Shown here: positions 9,975 to 19,100 of the stretch, piece by piece
How positions within the stretch are numbered: position 1 is the first letter of the stretch
Layout of the letters: each line of letters starts with the position of its first letter
Source of the DNA: Aestuariivivens sediminis
GTDB taxonomy: Bacteria > Bacteroidota > Bacteroidia > Flavobacteriales > Flavobacteriaceae
NCBI RefSeq assembly: GCF_022662105.1
Contig: NZ_JAKMCP010000002.1
Location: forward strand, 682,001-746,000
Length of the DNA stretch: 64,000 nucleotides
Reading direction: 5' to 3'
Made by a program: the position numbers and the translations under genes
Notes under the pieces: generated by a model
Told to the model about the DNA's origin: nothing
Database searches by the model: none
The model's input: only the letters and a program-made list of their open reading frames with translations

Positions 9975-11273
9975 ATGGAAAATATCAATAATAAATCGCA
10001 GGAAAATATTGACTCCGCTTTGTCCCCCATTCCCGAAAATAAGCGTCAATCCTGGTTTGTGCCAGCAATTATTTTTGGAGGTCTTGAATTTTGTATTCCT
10101 GTATTATTAATAGGTGGAATCCTAATTGGCAATTTTAGCCTTCTGGAGATGGTATGGATTTTAATATTTGGTCTAGTTTTTTTTCAATGGGTTGGGAATG
10201 CAATACAGGGATATATAGGAGCCAAAACAGGTCTAACGTCATCTGCATTGGCATCACTTAGCTTTGGAAAGGAGCAATCAAGAATTATTGTTGGATTAGT
10301 TATTCTTATTTTAACCTTGGGATGGTGGGCTATTCAAACTTCTGTGGCATCAGATGCCTTTTGTGTTTTGTTATCAATAAATAAGGATGAAAACCTATTT
10401 TTATACATTTTAAGCACAACGCTTATTGGTCTGCTTTTTGCAATTCCTTCCATCTTGGGATATGCTTCTATTAAATGGGTTGATTATGTTGCAATCCCCG
10501 CAGGATTACTTCTAGTTACTGTAGCCCTTTACCTCTCCTTTACTAATCTTGGATGGCAGAAAATATCATCCTGGGACCCAAATGGGGACATGTCAATTAT
10601 TGAAGGTATAAACCTGGTCATCAGTATCAATGTTGCCCAATGGTTAATAGCTCCAGATTATACGAGGTACGCAAAACCAACTTGGAGAGATAATATTTTA
10701 ATTCCATTGGGGATTATTGTGGTTGGTTTTCCATTATTTATCGTTGGCGGTATCATGTCTATTGGAACAGGAAATTCAGATATCGTCAGGGTGATGCAAG
10801 AGCTTGGCTTTCCAGCCTGGGGCTTTATTGTGTTATGGATTGCCACTTGGACCAGTCAACTCGTAAGTAATTACACTGGAGGTTTGGTTTTGTGCAATAT
10901 GTTTAGCTTAAATGACAACAAAAGCAGAAAAATATTGACTTTTGCGTTCGCTGTTATAGGCATTATTCTCGCTTTATTAGGGATTATGAACCAATTCGTT
11001 AATTTTTTGTACTTCACGGCTCTTATAATTCCAGCAATTGCGGGTGTAATTATGAGTCATTACTTCTTCATTAACAAGACTCTAATTTCATTAAAGAAGG
11101 CATGGAACTGGTCAGCAACAATTAGCACACTAATAGGGTTATTAGTGGGATACGTAACACAATATCTGTACCCTATAGGTATACCAGCCGTCCAGTCCCT
11201 TATCATATCAGGAGCAATATACTATGTACTATTTAATTTTTTGAACAATATTATTGATGAAAAATTTATTTGA
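9975..11273 (+). CDS. NCS1-family nucleobase/hydantoin-type permease
   Basis: The 432-aa protein has about twelve membrane segments and begins, after a polar tail, with RQSWFVPAIIFGGLEFCIPVLLIGG. This is the pattern of cytosine permease-like members of the nucleobase:cation symporter-1 family, which carry cytosine, allantoin, hydantoins and thiamine-like compounds into the cytoplasm. The neighbouring hydantoinase subunits make a hydantoin-, lactam- or imide-type substrate more likely than a nucleobase. Its 3' end overlaps the PRODH start by 17 bp, which supports one operon. Confidence 0.85.
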   Translation: MENINNKSQENIDSALSPIPENKRQSWFVPAIIFGGLEFCIPVLLIGGILIGNFSLLEMVWILIFGLVFFQWVGNAIQGYIGAKTGLTSSALASLSFGKEQSRIIVGLVILILTLGWWAIQTSVASDAFCVLLSINKDENLFLYILSTTLIGLLFAIPSILGYASIKWVDYVAIPAGLLLVTVALYLSFTNLGWQKISSWDPNGDMSIIEGINLVISINVAQWLIAPDYTRYAKPTWRDNILIPLGIIVVGFPLFIVGGIMSIGTGNSDIVRVMQELGFPAWGFIVLWIATWTSQLVSNYTGGLVLCNMFSLNDNKSRKILTFAFAVIGIILALLGIMNQFVNFLYFTALIIPAIAGVIMSHYFFINKTLISLKKAWNWSATISTLIGLLVGYVTQYLYPIGIPAVQSLIISGAIYYVLFNFLNNIIDEKFI

Positions 11274-12432
11274 TAATACGGAAATAGCCTTAAAACTAAA
11301 ATCAGATTCAGAATTGGATAGAGCTCACTTTATATTTGAACTAATAAAGAAAGAGCCATTAGTTAAAATTGGAGCGGCTGTTACAAAATTTGCTTTAAAG
11401 GCGAATCTTCCCGTTGAAAAACTAATTCGTTCTACAGTATTTAATCATTTCTGTGGTGGTATTAATGAAGAAGATTGTTTAGATGTTATAAATAAAATGC
11501 ATCTTAAGAATGTCTATTCTGTATTGGATTATTCAGCAGAGGGAAAGGAAGAAGAAAAACAATTTGATTATGCCATGGAGAAAACTCTTAAATTACTAGA
11601 GTATGCAAAAAAAAATATATCCATACCATTCGTAGTGTTTAAACCAACAGGCTTAGGACGCTTTAAAGTTTATCAAAAACTAACCGAGGGAGTCTCTCTG
11701 AATGAAAATCAAGAGAGGGAATGGCAAAACATAAAAAAGCGGTTTAATAGCGTTTGTGAAAAAGCTACTGCGTATAATATCCCCATTCTTATTGATGCAG
11801 AAGAAAGCTGGATGCAAGATGCAGCAGATAATCTCATAGAAGAAAAGATGGAAGAATATAATAAGCACAAGGTTATCATTTTCAACACGCTACAAGCTTA
11901 TAGATGGGATAGATTAGATTATTTGAAAAGGCTTCACCAAAAATCCAAAACCAAAGGGTTTAAGATTGGAATAAAACTTGTGCGGGGAGCCTATATGGAA
12001 AAAGAAAGAGAAAGGGCTCATAAGAAATGCTATAGAGACCCAATATGCAGCAACAAAAAAGAAACAGATGCCCTCTACAATGATATTCTAGAATACATCT
12101 TAGAAAACTTAGCAGACATGGAATTATTTGCTGGGACACATAATGAACAGAGTTCTTATTTACTGATGGATTTAATGAAGAAAAAAAGAATTTATAATAA
12201 CGATAAAAGAATCTGGTTTGGTCAATTATATGGTATGAGCGACCATATAAGTTTCAATCTATCCAATAAGGGATATAACGTTGCAAAATATCTCCCTTAT
12301 GGTCCCGTAAAAGACGTAATGCCTTATTTAATTAGAAGGGCTGAAGAAAACACATCGGTAGCTGGTCAAACTTCAAGAGAATTATTTTTAATCAAAACGG
12401 AAAAAAGAAGAAGGGCTATGCAAAAAAATTAA
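11257..12432 (+). CDS. proline dehydrogenase (FAD-dependent PRODH)
   Basis: This stand-alone PRODH of 391 aa oxidises L-proline to P5C with FAD and passes electrons to the membrane quinone pool. Signature segments are KLVRGAYMEKERERA, ELFAGTHNEQSS, IWFGQLYGMSDHIS, and YLPYGPVKDVMPYLIRRAEEN near the C-terminus, which carry the proline and FAD contacts of the family. A TTG three bases upstream is possible, but ATG 11257 is the usual choice. It overlaps the permease gene by 17 bp. Together with pruA it turns proline into glutamate, so the pathway encoded here probably yields proline, a proline analogue or P5C. Confidence 0.93.
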   Translation: MKNLFDNTEIALKLKSDSELDRAHFIFELIKKEPLVKIGAAVTKFALKANLPVEKLIRSTVFNHFCGGINEEDCLDVINKMHLKNVYSVLDYSAEGKEEEKQFDYAMEKTLKLLEYAKKNISIPFVVFKPTGLGRFKVYQKLTEGVSLNENQEREWQNIKKRFNSVCEKATAYNIPILIDAEESWMQDAADNLIEEKMEEYNKHKVIIFNTLQAYRWDRLDYLKRLHQKSKTKGFKIGIKLVRGAYMEKERERAHKKCYRDPICSNKKETDALYNDILEYILENLADMELFAGTHNEQSSYLLMDLMKKKRIYNNDKRIWFGQLYGMSDHISFNLSNKGYNVAKYLPYGPVKDVMPYLIRRAEENTSVAGQTSRELFLIKTEKRRRAMQKN

Positions 12433-12562
12433 AATGGTGATTCATATTTCTACAGGACGATAACATTTGAAATTATTTTGAATTGATTTTTACCTTTTAA
12501 ATGAATAAAGATTGAAAAAAACCCACCACCATAGTCCAACACCATTAGTTTAAAAAATTCAA

Positions 12563-12851
12563 AATCTCTGAAAAGTCTTGCTATTACCGAGATTTCATGA
12601 AGTTATAAGGGTGGCAAATCCCGACTGCCAGTCAAGCGCTCTAGCCAACTGAGCTACATCCTCATATACTGTATTTACAGGGTTTACAAGCGTTTTGCCA
12701 TTATCCTGACTAATGACCCTTACTTGCAAAAGTATGCAAATGAATACATTTTTATGCAAAACCCCACCACCAAAACCCACCACCATATTATTTTTTTATC
12801 CTTAAATTGTAATTCATTTTGACCAACCAATAGCCAATGATAAAATTCTTT
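12563..12851 (+). repeat. DUF6090-leader repeat, copy 1
   Basis: It aligns over nearly its whole length with 36469-36768. Shared blocks are the TTGCT(A/G)TTACCG(A/G)GATT segment, the minus-strand tRNA-Ala half, ATACTGTATTTACAGGG, TACATTTTTATGCAAAACC, two tandem CCCACCACCA units, and a leader ending AATAGCCA-ATGATAAAATTC. Both copies lie directly upstream of DUF6090 genes in the same orientation. In copy 1 the homology stops after six codons of a DUF6090-like start (MIKFFR). Confidence 0.85.
12623..12663 (-). pseudogene. 5' half of a tRNA-Ala (GGC), truncated
   Basis: Read on the minus strand, the acceptor 5' strand, a D arm (AGCTCAGTTGGCTAGAGC) and an anticodon arm with loop CTGGCAG (anticodon GGC) are present. 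The sequence after the anticodon does not give a T arm or acceptor 3' strand. The break at the anticodon arm is where many tyrosine recombinases cross over, so this may be an old attachment-site remnant. Confidence 0.7.
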
Positions 12852-12896
12852 AGATTATCGAAACACAATTTTGCAAAGCAAAATCAAAGGTCTTGA
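12837..12896 (+). other. 19-codon relic or leader ORF duplicating the DUF6090 start
   Basis: ATG at 12837 is the exact equivalent of the start codon used by the DUF6090 gene of copy 2 (36754). It codes MIKFFR, diverges, and stops at TGA 12894-12896. The functional DUF6090 start lies 110 bp further on and again encodes MIKFFR. This looks like a recombination scar: the old start stayed with the repeat and a new gene was placed after it. Confidence 0.5.
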
Positions 12897-12946
12897 AGAC
12901 CTTTGGTTGAGATAGCCGCTTGCGGAAAATAAAACAAGATAATATT

Positions 12947-13702
12947 ATGATTAAGTTTTTTAGAAGAATACGCCAGCGATTACTCTCTGAAAATAAATTC
13001 AGAAAATATTTAATCTATGCTATTGGTGAAATCATTCTTGTTGTAATAGGGATTCTTATTGCGCTGCAGATAAATAATTGGAACAACTACAACATAGACA
13101 GAGTTTCTGAAAGAGATTATTTAAAAAGAATTTCAACTGACCTTAAAGCTGATACTCTAAATTTTTCAAGAACAATCAATGCATTAAAAATCAAAGAAGA
13201 ATCGCTAGGGACATTATTGGAGTTAATTAAGAGGGGGCAACTTAAAACTGTAGATTCCACTACTATTATCTGGCATATTAAAAGGGGTAATTATTTCTCC
13301 ATTGCACATCCTGGAATAGTAAATAACACATTTGAAGAACTAAAAAATACTGGAGGTATGGAACATGTCAGAAGTACCCTTTTAAGGTCTGCAATAAACA
13401 ATTATTATTTTAATGGGGAACACCGCAATGATAGAATAGAAAAGAAAAGAAAGGAGTCAGATTTTAGCTTTATAATACATCATAAAATCCCAGGTTTAAA
13501 TGAAACAGATGGTGTAGCAAGCTATAGGAACGACTTGGTTTCATATAAAGAAATTCTGGATATGATTAATAGTTATGAATTCAAAAAAATTGCTGTTTCG
13601 GAATATAATATTGCTGCATTTATTCTAAAAATTCAAGAAGGTGGTTATGCTGATTCTAAAGTGTTGTTAAATCTTGTGGAAGAAGAACTTAATGAAAAAT
13701 AA
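12947..13702 (+). CDS. DUF6090 family membrane-anchored protein
   Basis: The 251-aa protein starts MIKFFRRIRQRLLSENKF, followed by one membrane segment (IGEIILVVIGILIALQINN) and a large, mostly helical extracytoplasmic domain. This is the hallmark of DUF6090, a family with many copies in Flavobacteriaceae genomes and no known function. ATG 12947 is preferred over an upstream TTG at 12920, which would add nine residues before the canonical MIKFF start. The next gene begins inside its last codons (ATG 13692), so the two are translationally linked. It follows the tRNA-fragment repeat, as does the second DUF6090 gene in this window. Confidence 0.85.
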   Translation: MIKFFRRIRQRLLSENKFRKYLIYAIGEIILVVIGILIALQINNWNNYNIDRVSERDYLKRISTDLKADTLNFSRTINALKIKEESLGTLLELIKRGQLKTVDSTTIIWHIKRGNYFSIAHPGIVNNTFEELKNTGGMEHVRSTLLRSAINNYYFNGEHRNDRIEKKRKESDFSFIIHHKIPGLNETDGVASYRNDLVSYKEILDMINSYEFKKIAVSEYNIAAFILKIQEGGYADSKVLLNLVEEELNEK

Positions 13703-14309
13703 TATTCATAATGTGAAAAATAATAAAAGGATTTGGATTAAATCAATTGGTGTTTTTTTGATACTATTTCCTATTTCTGTTTTTCTCCATGAAACAGGAC
13801 ATTGGGCTATTTATGAACTCAGCGGTGTAGACAGTTGGATAAGCTTACAAAAAGCGAACCCTATTAATCCCGATAGAGTAACTGATGCTATCTTTTTAAA
13901 TTCGTTATTTGGAGGCCCATTGATTACAATTCTTATTGCATTAATTTCTTATTTATTGTTAAGAACGTATAATAATTCTATTTGGCTTTTAGTCTTAGGT
14001 ATCATTAATGCAGCATTCAGAATCATACCGACAACTTTTGGGATTTTTAGAGCAACGAGAACCGACATGCTAGGATTTAGTGATGAAGGAAATATAGCAT
14101 TAAGATTAACTGATAGTGTGTTCTTAAGATTAGCAACAATGTTGCTATATATAACATTCTGCATCATTCTTATTATTCGGATTTATAGAACATTTAAGTA
14201 TCCTGATAATTTTAAAAGTAGGATATTATTAATAATTACCCTTTGCCTTTTGACAGTCCTGATTAGTATGGTATATCCATTTTTAGACAACCTTATATTC
14301 GACTTATAA
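13692..14309 (+). CDS. membrane protein with HETGH (zinc metallopeptidase-like) motif
   Basis: The 205-aa protein has about five hydrophobic segments. The first holds FLHETGHWAIYELSG, an HExxH zinc-site motif at the end of a membrane helix as in M50 (site-2-protease-like) peptidases. A later NSLFGGPLITILIAL segment could supply the second half of such a site, but a clear NPxG/LDG motif is missing. Its start overlaps the DUF6090 stop by 11 bp, so the pair is made together. A role in cutting or maturing the DUF6090 partner is inference. The GC-poor composition and repeat-rich flanks suggest accessory DNA. Confidence 0.65.
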   Translation: MKNNIHNVKNNKRIWIKSIGVFLILFPISVFLHETGHWAIYELSGVDSWISLQKANPINPDRVTDAIFLNSLFGGPLITILIALISYLLLRTYNNSIWLLVLGIINAAFRIIPTTFGIFRATRTDMLGFSDEGNIALRLTDSVFLRLATMLLYITFCIILIIRIYRTFKYPDNFKSRILLIITLCLLTVLISMVYPFLDNLIFDL

Positions 14310-14615
14310 TATGGGGGAATTTTTTTAAAAAATATTGATATGAAATAAAATGGACATAATGCCAATAGATAAATTTATCAATTCTTTAAAATAAATGATG
14401 GCGACATTTATAATAAGAGGCCTATAACATGTGGTAATAAAACATTTGGGTCGAAAGTTCACAACTCCGAAATCCTAATCATTTCAGAGTCCCAGACGTT
14501 GAAACAAAGGATTTTTCCCCTTAGGCGTAACACAGTAACATTGGTAATAATGTGATGTGAAGAATCTATTCTTAGAGAGTAACTCCCTTTATGCAAAAAC
14601 CCACCACCATATTAT
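14310..14615. repeat. intergenic region with a partial AAACCCACCACCA element
   Basis: From about 14527 a partial copy of the hairpin repeat family is visible: CATT...AATG hairpin bases, ATGTGATGTGAAGAATCTATTC, then AACTCCCTTTATGCAAAAACCCACCACCATATTATTT, running into the peroxiredoxin stop. The first 200 bases contain no gene or clear signal. Confidence 0.55.
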
Positions 14616-15248
14616 TTATTTTGGCTTTGAAGTATACCTTAAATAATTCGTGACCTCTTTATAACCATTAGGAAACTGAGCTTCTAATTCATCTCCCTTT
14701 AAATCAGGCGATATTATTACCTCTTCATCCTGTTTCCAATTGGCTGGTGTTACCACTGAATGCTTTTCGGTAAGTTGTAAAGCATCAATTACCCGTATTA
14801 TTTCGTCAAAATTCCTCCCCACCGCCATAGGATAAGTAAGGATTAAACGGATACGTTTGTCTGGTCCAATAATAAAAACTGACCTTACCGTAGAGTTATC
14901 AGAAACGTGCTCATGAATCATATTGTACAATTTAGCCACTTCTTTATTCTCGTCTGCAATTATAGGGAACTCAACCTTGGTATTCATTGATAATTCAATA
15001 TCCTTAATCCATCCGAAATGAGAGTCAAGAGAATCAACACTAAGAGCAATCGCCTTTATATTTCTCTCCTGAAATTCAGATTTTAATTTAGCAACAAGAC
15101 CTAATTCCGTGGTGCATACAGGAGTGTAGTCCTCTGGGTGAGAAAACAGCAATCCCCAATTGCCGTCTAACCAACTGTAGAAGTCAATTTCGCCCAAAGT
15201 CGTTCTTGCTCTGAAATTTGGGGCTTTAGTACCCAATGCAATTTCCAT
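14616..15248 (-). CDS. 1-Cys (Prx6-type) peroxiredoxin
   Basis: The 210-aa protein belongs to the AhpC/TSA superfamily. It reduces hydrogen peroxide and organic peroxides through a peroxidatic cysteine in PEDYTPVCTTELG (C45), with the conserved Pro and Thr before it. The length, the PVCTTE motif and the long C-terminal domain (LQLTEKHSVVTPANWK...) mark the Prx6 branch, which normally lacks a resolving cysteine; I see no other cysteine in the protein. It is divergent from the LytTR regulator gene, with a 113-bp shared upstream region. Cytoplasmic oxidative-stress defence is its likely role. Confidence 0.92.
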   Translation of the reverse strand: MEIALGTKAPNFRARTTLGEIDFYSWLDGNWGLLFSHPEDYTPVCTTELGLVAKLKSEFQERNIKAIALSVDSLDSHFGWIKDIELSMNTKVEFPIIADENKEVAKLYNMIHEHVSDNSTVRSVFIIGPDKRIRLILTYPMAVGRNFDEIIRVIDALQLTEKHSVVTPANWKQDEEVIISPDLKGDELEAQFPNGYKEVTNYLRYTSKPK

Positions 15249-15361
15249 ACTTATGTCTGGTTAGAAAATTAAAATTATTAAAACTCATCTAAGGAAAAAA
15301 ATATTAATAACAGTATCTTTACATTCATTCATCTCTTGAAAAACTAAATCTCTGATAAAAA

Positions 15362-16111
15362 ATGACTGCCATAATCGTAGATGACGAAAATAGACACCAT
15401 GAGACATTGGGTAAAATGTTAAAGACCTTTTGTCCTAATATTGAGGTTTTAGGGGATGCCTATTCTGTTGCTGAGGCGGTTGAATTAATTGAAAAGCATA
15501 CTCCGCAATTGGTGTTTTTAGATATAGAAATGCCTGGGGGTAATGGTTTTTCATTGTTTGAACATTTTGATGAGCCTCCATTTGAGGTCGTCTTCACCAC
15601 AGCCCATGATTTATATGCGATTAATGCTATTAAATATGCAGCCTTGGATTATTTGATGAAACCGATAAACATTAAGGAATTACAGGAAGCCGTAAGTAGG
15701 GCTGAGAAAGTTATCAGCAAAAAGAACGGGGCTATAAGCAATCAGAAAATTGATGTTTTAAGGTCTAATCTTAAACTGGAAGATAAGCGATTTACTAAAA
15801 TCGCTCTGCCATCATCTGATGGGATTGACTTTGTTGAAGCTGATTTCATTATTCGGGCAGAAGCAGAACGCTCCTACTCAAACTTCTATTTAAGGGATGG
15901 AAAGAAAGTTTTGGTGTCTAAACCTCTAAAAGAATACGAATCATTATTGGAACAATGTAATTTCTTCAGGATACACAAGTCTCACATGATAAACTTAAAT
16001 CATATTGAAAAGTATGTAAAGGGCAAAGGAGGATATGTTATTATGAATGATGGCTCCCATGTCGATGTTTCCGTTAGGAAGAAAGAAGACTTACTAAACA
16101 GGTTAATGTAA
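15362..16111 (+). CDS. LytTR-family response regulator
   Basis: The 249-aa protein has an N-terminal receiver domain and a C-terminal LytTR DNA-binding domain. Receiver landmarks are D7/D8, the phospho-acceptor D54 in VFLDIEMPGG, T80 and K100 (LMKP). The LytTR domain spans about residues 140-245 and carries FFRIHKSHMINLNHIEKY. LytTR proteins bind two 9-bp direct repeats spaced 12 bp apart. Exactly such pairs precede four operons downstream (21226, 22342, 23241, 26209), making this the likely activator. The gene converges with the giant LytS-type kinase gene and overlaps its stop by 9 bp; they are the natural two-component pair although not co-transcribed. Confidence 0.93.
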   Translation: MTAIIVDDENRHHETLGKMLKTFCPNIEVLGDAYSVAEAVELIEKHTPQLVFLDIEMPGGNGFSLFEHFDEPPFEVVFTTAHDLYAINAIKYAALDYLMKPINIKELQEAVSRAEKVISKKNGAISNQKIDVLRSNLKLEDKRFTKIALPSSDGIDFVEADFIIRAEAERSYSNFYLRDGKKVLVSKPLKEYESLLEQCNFFRIHKSHMINLNHIEKYVKGKGGYVIMNDGSHVDVSVRKKEDLLNRLM

Positions 16112-19100
16112 ATCATTGGGAAAGGATATAAGGACCTTAGTGCCCTTGGCTTGATTTCCATCCTTTAAATCAATAATATCAAATTGGTACTCCTTGGTCT
16201 CAGAGTTTGAATTTAATAATTCCAAACGGGCTTCTAGATTACTTATTGCTACTGATTTATGATTACTTCTTTTCTGAGTTGAGGCCGCTGCCCTTCCTAC
16301 CCCATTATCTATGATTGTACAAATAATTACATCTTGTTCTTCCTTTAAACTTATATCCAGATTTCCTTTTCTGTCTTTTATTTTACTTAATCCATGAATA
16401 ATGGCATTCTCGATAAATGGCTGTAAAAGCATTGGTGGTATTAAGGTATCATGAATGTTTTCTATTTCCACATTCAATTGATAGTCAAATACCTCATTGA
16501 AACGTATCCGTTCCAGGTAGAGGTATTTTTCTAAAAATTCTATCTCATCAGCTATCGATATAAATTCAGTGGTTGAATTTTCTAAATTTTCTCGCATTAA
16601 ACCCGCAAACTCTGAAATGAAATCAACAGCCTTTTCTGTTTCACTATTAAGAATGAAAGATTGGACCGAGCCAAGCGAATTGAAAATAAAATGAGGGTTC
16701 ATTTGGGAAGAAAGCATCATCATCTTAGCCTGCAATGCATCTTTTCGTTCTTCCTTTATTTGCTGCTGATGAAACTTATCTGCTTCTTTTTTTGCAAGCT
16801 TTAATTCCTCTTCAATCTGTTTCCTGGTCTCAATTTCCTGACGGAGTACTTTTGTTCTATCTCTAATTTTATCCTCCAGAAGTTCATTCATTTTACTAAG
16901 TTCATTCCTTGAAGCTTCCAACTCCACATTCAATCCTGTGGATGTTTCAAGTAAAAAGGTATTATAAATGGATATCGCTGCCTGGGCGCCAATTATTCTC
17001 AATATCTGCAGGTCGTTACCCCTGAAAAGACCAGCAATATGGCTGTTCTCCAAATATAACACCCCTATTAATTCCTTCTGCCTAATTAGAGGCATCACTA
17101 CAGCAGATTTTACTTCCATTTTTTCAAAATATGCCTCATTAACTAACCCTTTGTCATCCAAAACAAACTCCTTTTTAGAGTTGATTACATATTGTATCAG
17201 CTCATTTGGAACAGTTTTATATCCATTTAATGGCTTTCTGTTTAAGGGTTTTTGTTGCTTTCCAAGTTGAATCTCTGCTTCAACATAGGGGATGTTGTCC
17301 TCAACTAAAATTAAAGCGGATTTATCAGCCCCCGCATTTTCCATCACCACACTTAAAAGTCTCTTTATCAAGCTTTCTTTATCAACTTCAGCCGAAATGG
17401 CCTGGGTCGCTTTAATAAGACTGGAAGTCGTTAAATCACTTGTTTCTGTATTCGAAACTTCAAAGGTTATTGATGCATCCTTAATTTTACCGAGTGCATT
17501 CCATTCCCTGTAGAATGATTGGGCATTTTGCCTAAAACTAGTGGCTAAAAGTTCAAAACCACTAGAGTAAAAAACGTCTGAAACCACATCATAAGCAATT
17601 GCCTTAGCTCCAATAAACTGTCCTAATTCTGCCCATTTTAGAGTCTCATTAAAAAGCCCTAAGGACTTTTCAAGATTACCTGAACGGATTTCCATCAGCG
17701 TTTGAATTAAACAATACTCACTTTTGAAGTTTTCAGGCATGCTGGCAGCCCAAACCTCCAAAACACTTTGATTCTTTTTAATTTTATCTATCTGCTTTTC
17801 CGAAAGCTCTTTGTCTTGGTAAATGATACAAAGAGAATCTAAAAAATAGTGTTTAGGAACATGTGGTTGCGAAGATGCATATATGATAATTTCTTCATTA
17901 AGTTTAAGAAGTTTATGAGCCTCTTCAAAATTTTTCAGGATACACAACACCCAGCTTCTAAAAATATAGTGGTGTGATACCGCGGTATAAAACTTAATAT
18001 CTAGTAAAAATTTAAGAGCCTCCATTTCCAAATTTTCATACGAGACATCATAGCCATCGGTCAGTTTTAAGATACTACCTTTTAGGAGTTTCATTAAAGA
18101 CTGCATCCCTTGGTTTTTAATATCGCCCATAAACTTTATACTGTCATCACACAAACTCAGTGTCTTGTTGAGATTGTTCCCAACCAACATTGCATCCCTG
18201 ACCTTGGCATAAAAGGAATAGCTGGCATACGGTAAATCTCCTGTCTGTAAACCACTATAAACAGACTCGTCCAAATGGACAATACTATTGCGGATAGGCT
18301 CTTTGAAATGTTGAATGAATATGGGAAATACAGATAATGTCCTACTTCTGTATTTGTCGCTTTCAACATAGTTTAATAGGTCTACACCTATTTTACCCAA
18401 GTCATATCCCTTGTCAAAATCTTTATAGTAAGCCACAAGAAGTGACCCCATAAATACCAAAGCGAAGGGGGTGGAATTTGTAAAACCATGCTTTAATGTT
18501 TGGTTGGTCATTTTAAGAGTACTCCATACAAATAGATGCAAGTCAACGAAGTATGCAGAGGCATTCATGTTAACCAAGATATCCATAATGACAAGTTCTA
18601 CCTCATCCTCCATATTATCCTTTCTGAAATCTTCCAATGTTTTTTTATTGGAGATTAAATCGATATATAGGTTGTATTGCGTTTCGATTAATCCGTCAAG
18701 TGTCTTCTCATTGTAGTCTCCCTTTACTTCAATGTTTAAAAACTCTAAGGCAGACAAACCTGACTCTATGTTCTTTTCAAACATGGCATAACTCTCATAG
18801 AAAAGCATTTTCATTACTAAAACAGATGCTTTTTCAATGTTATTGTTGGAAAAACTAATGGCTCGGTTGGAATAATCCTCCCCATTAGCCATATCATTGA
18901 GTAGGAAATGGGATTCAGCTAAACCTTTTAGAAGTTTGAATGTTGAATTTTGTGTTTTGAATTTTTCATTTAGAAAAAGCCCCAACTCATAATAACCCTT
19001 ACTTGCCTCTGGGGTTGTGGATGAATTGACATCCGAACCCAATTGAATGATGTTCTCAATAATTTGATTGGAAAGAGTCTCACCTATTAGGTCCTTTGAA

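Larger units (their letters stand above)
12433..12946. other. intergenic region with repeats, tRNA fragment and leader ORF
   Basis: This 514-bp stretch holds an AAACCCACCACCATA motif near 12520, repeat copy 1 (12563-12851) with a partial tRNA-Ala on the minus strand, a 19-codon ORF (12837-12896) and a 9-bp hairpin, CAAAGGTCT/AGACCTTTG, around 12885-12906. I see no full gene. A minus-strand ORF at 12595-12786 is a by-product of the repeat. Confidence 0.7.

Noticed and set aside
12621-12663. Complete tRNA-Ala gene
   Set aside because: Only the acceptor 5' strand, D arm and anticodon arm are there. No T arm (GTTCRA) or CCA-side acceptor strand follows in either copy.
12595-12786. Minus-strand ORF with a MVVGFGGGVLHKN-like peptide, repeated at 36547-36783
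   Set aside because: The likeness comes from the duplicated non-coding repeat and the tRNA fragment. Frames differ after the repeat and no ribosome start context or domain is visible.
12510-12790. CRISPR array from repeated CCCACCACCA motifs
   Set aside because: The units are short, unevenly spaced and without constant-length spacers, and no cas gene is present.
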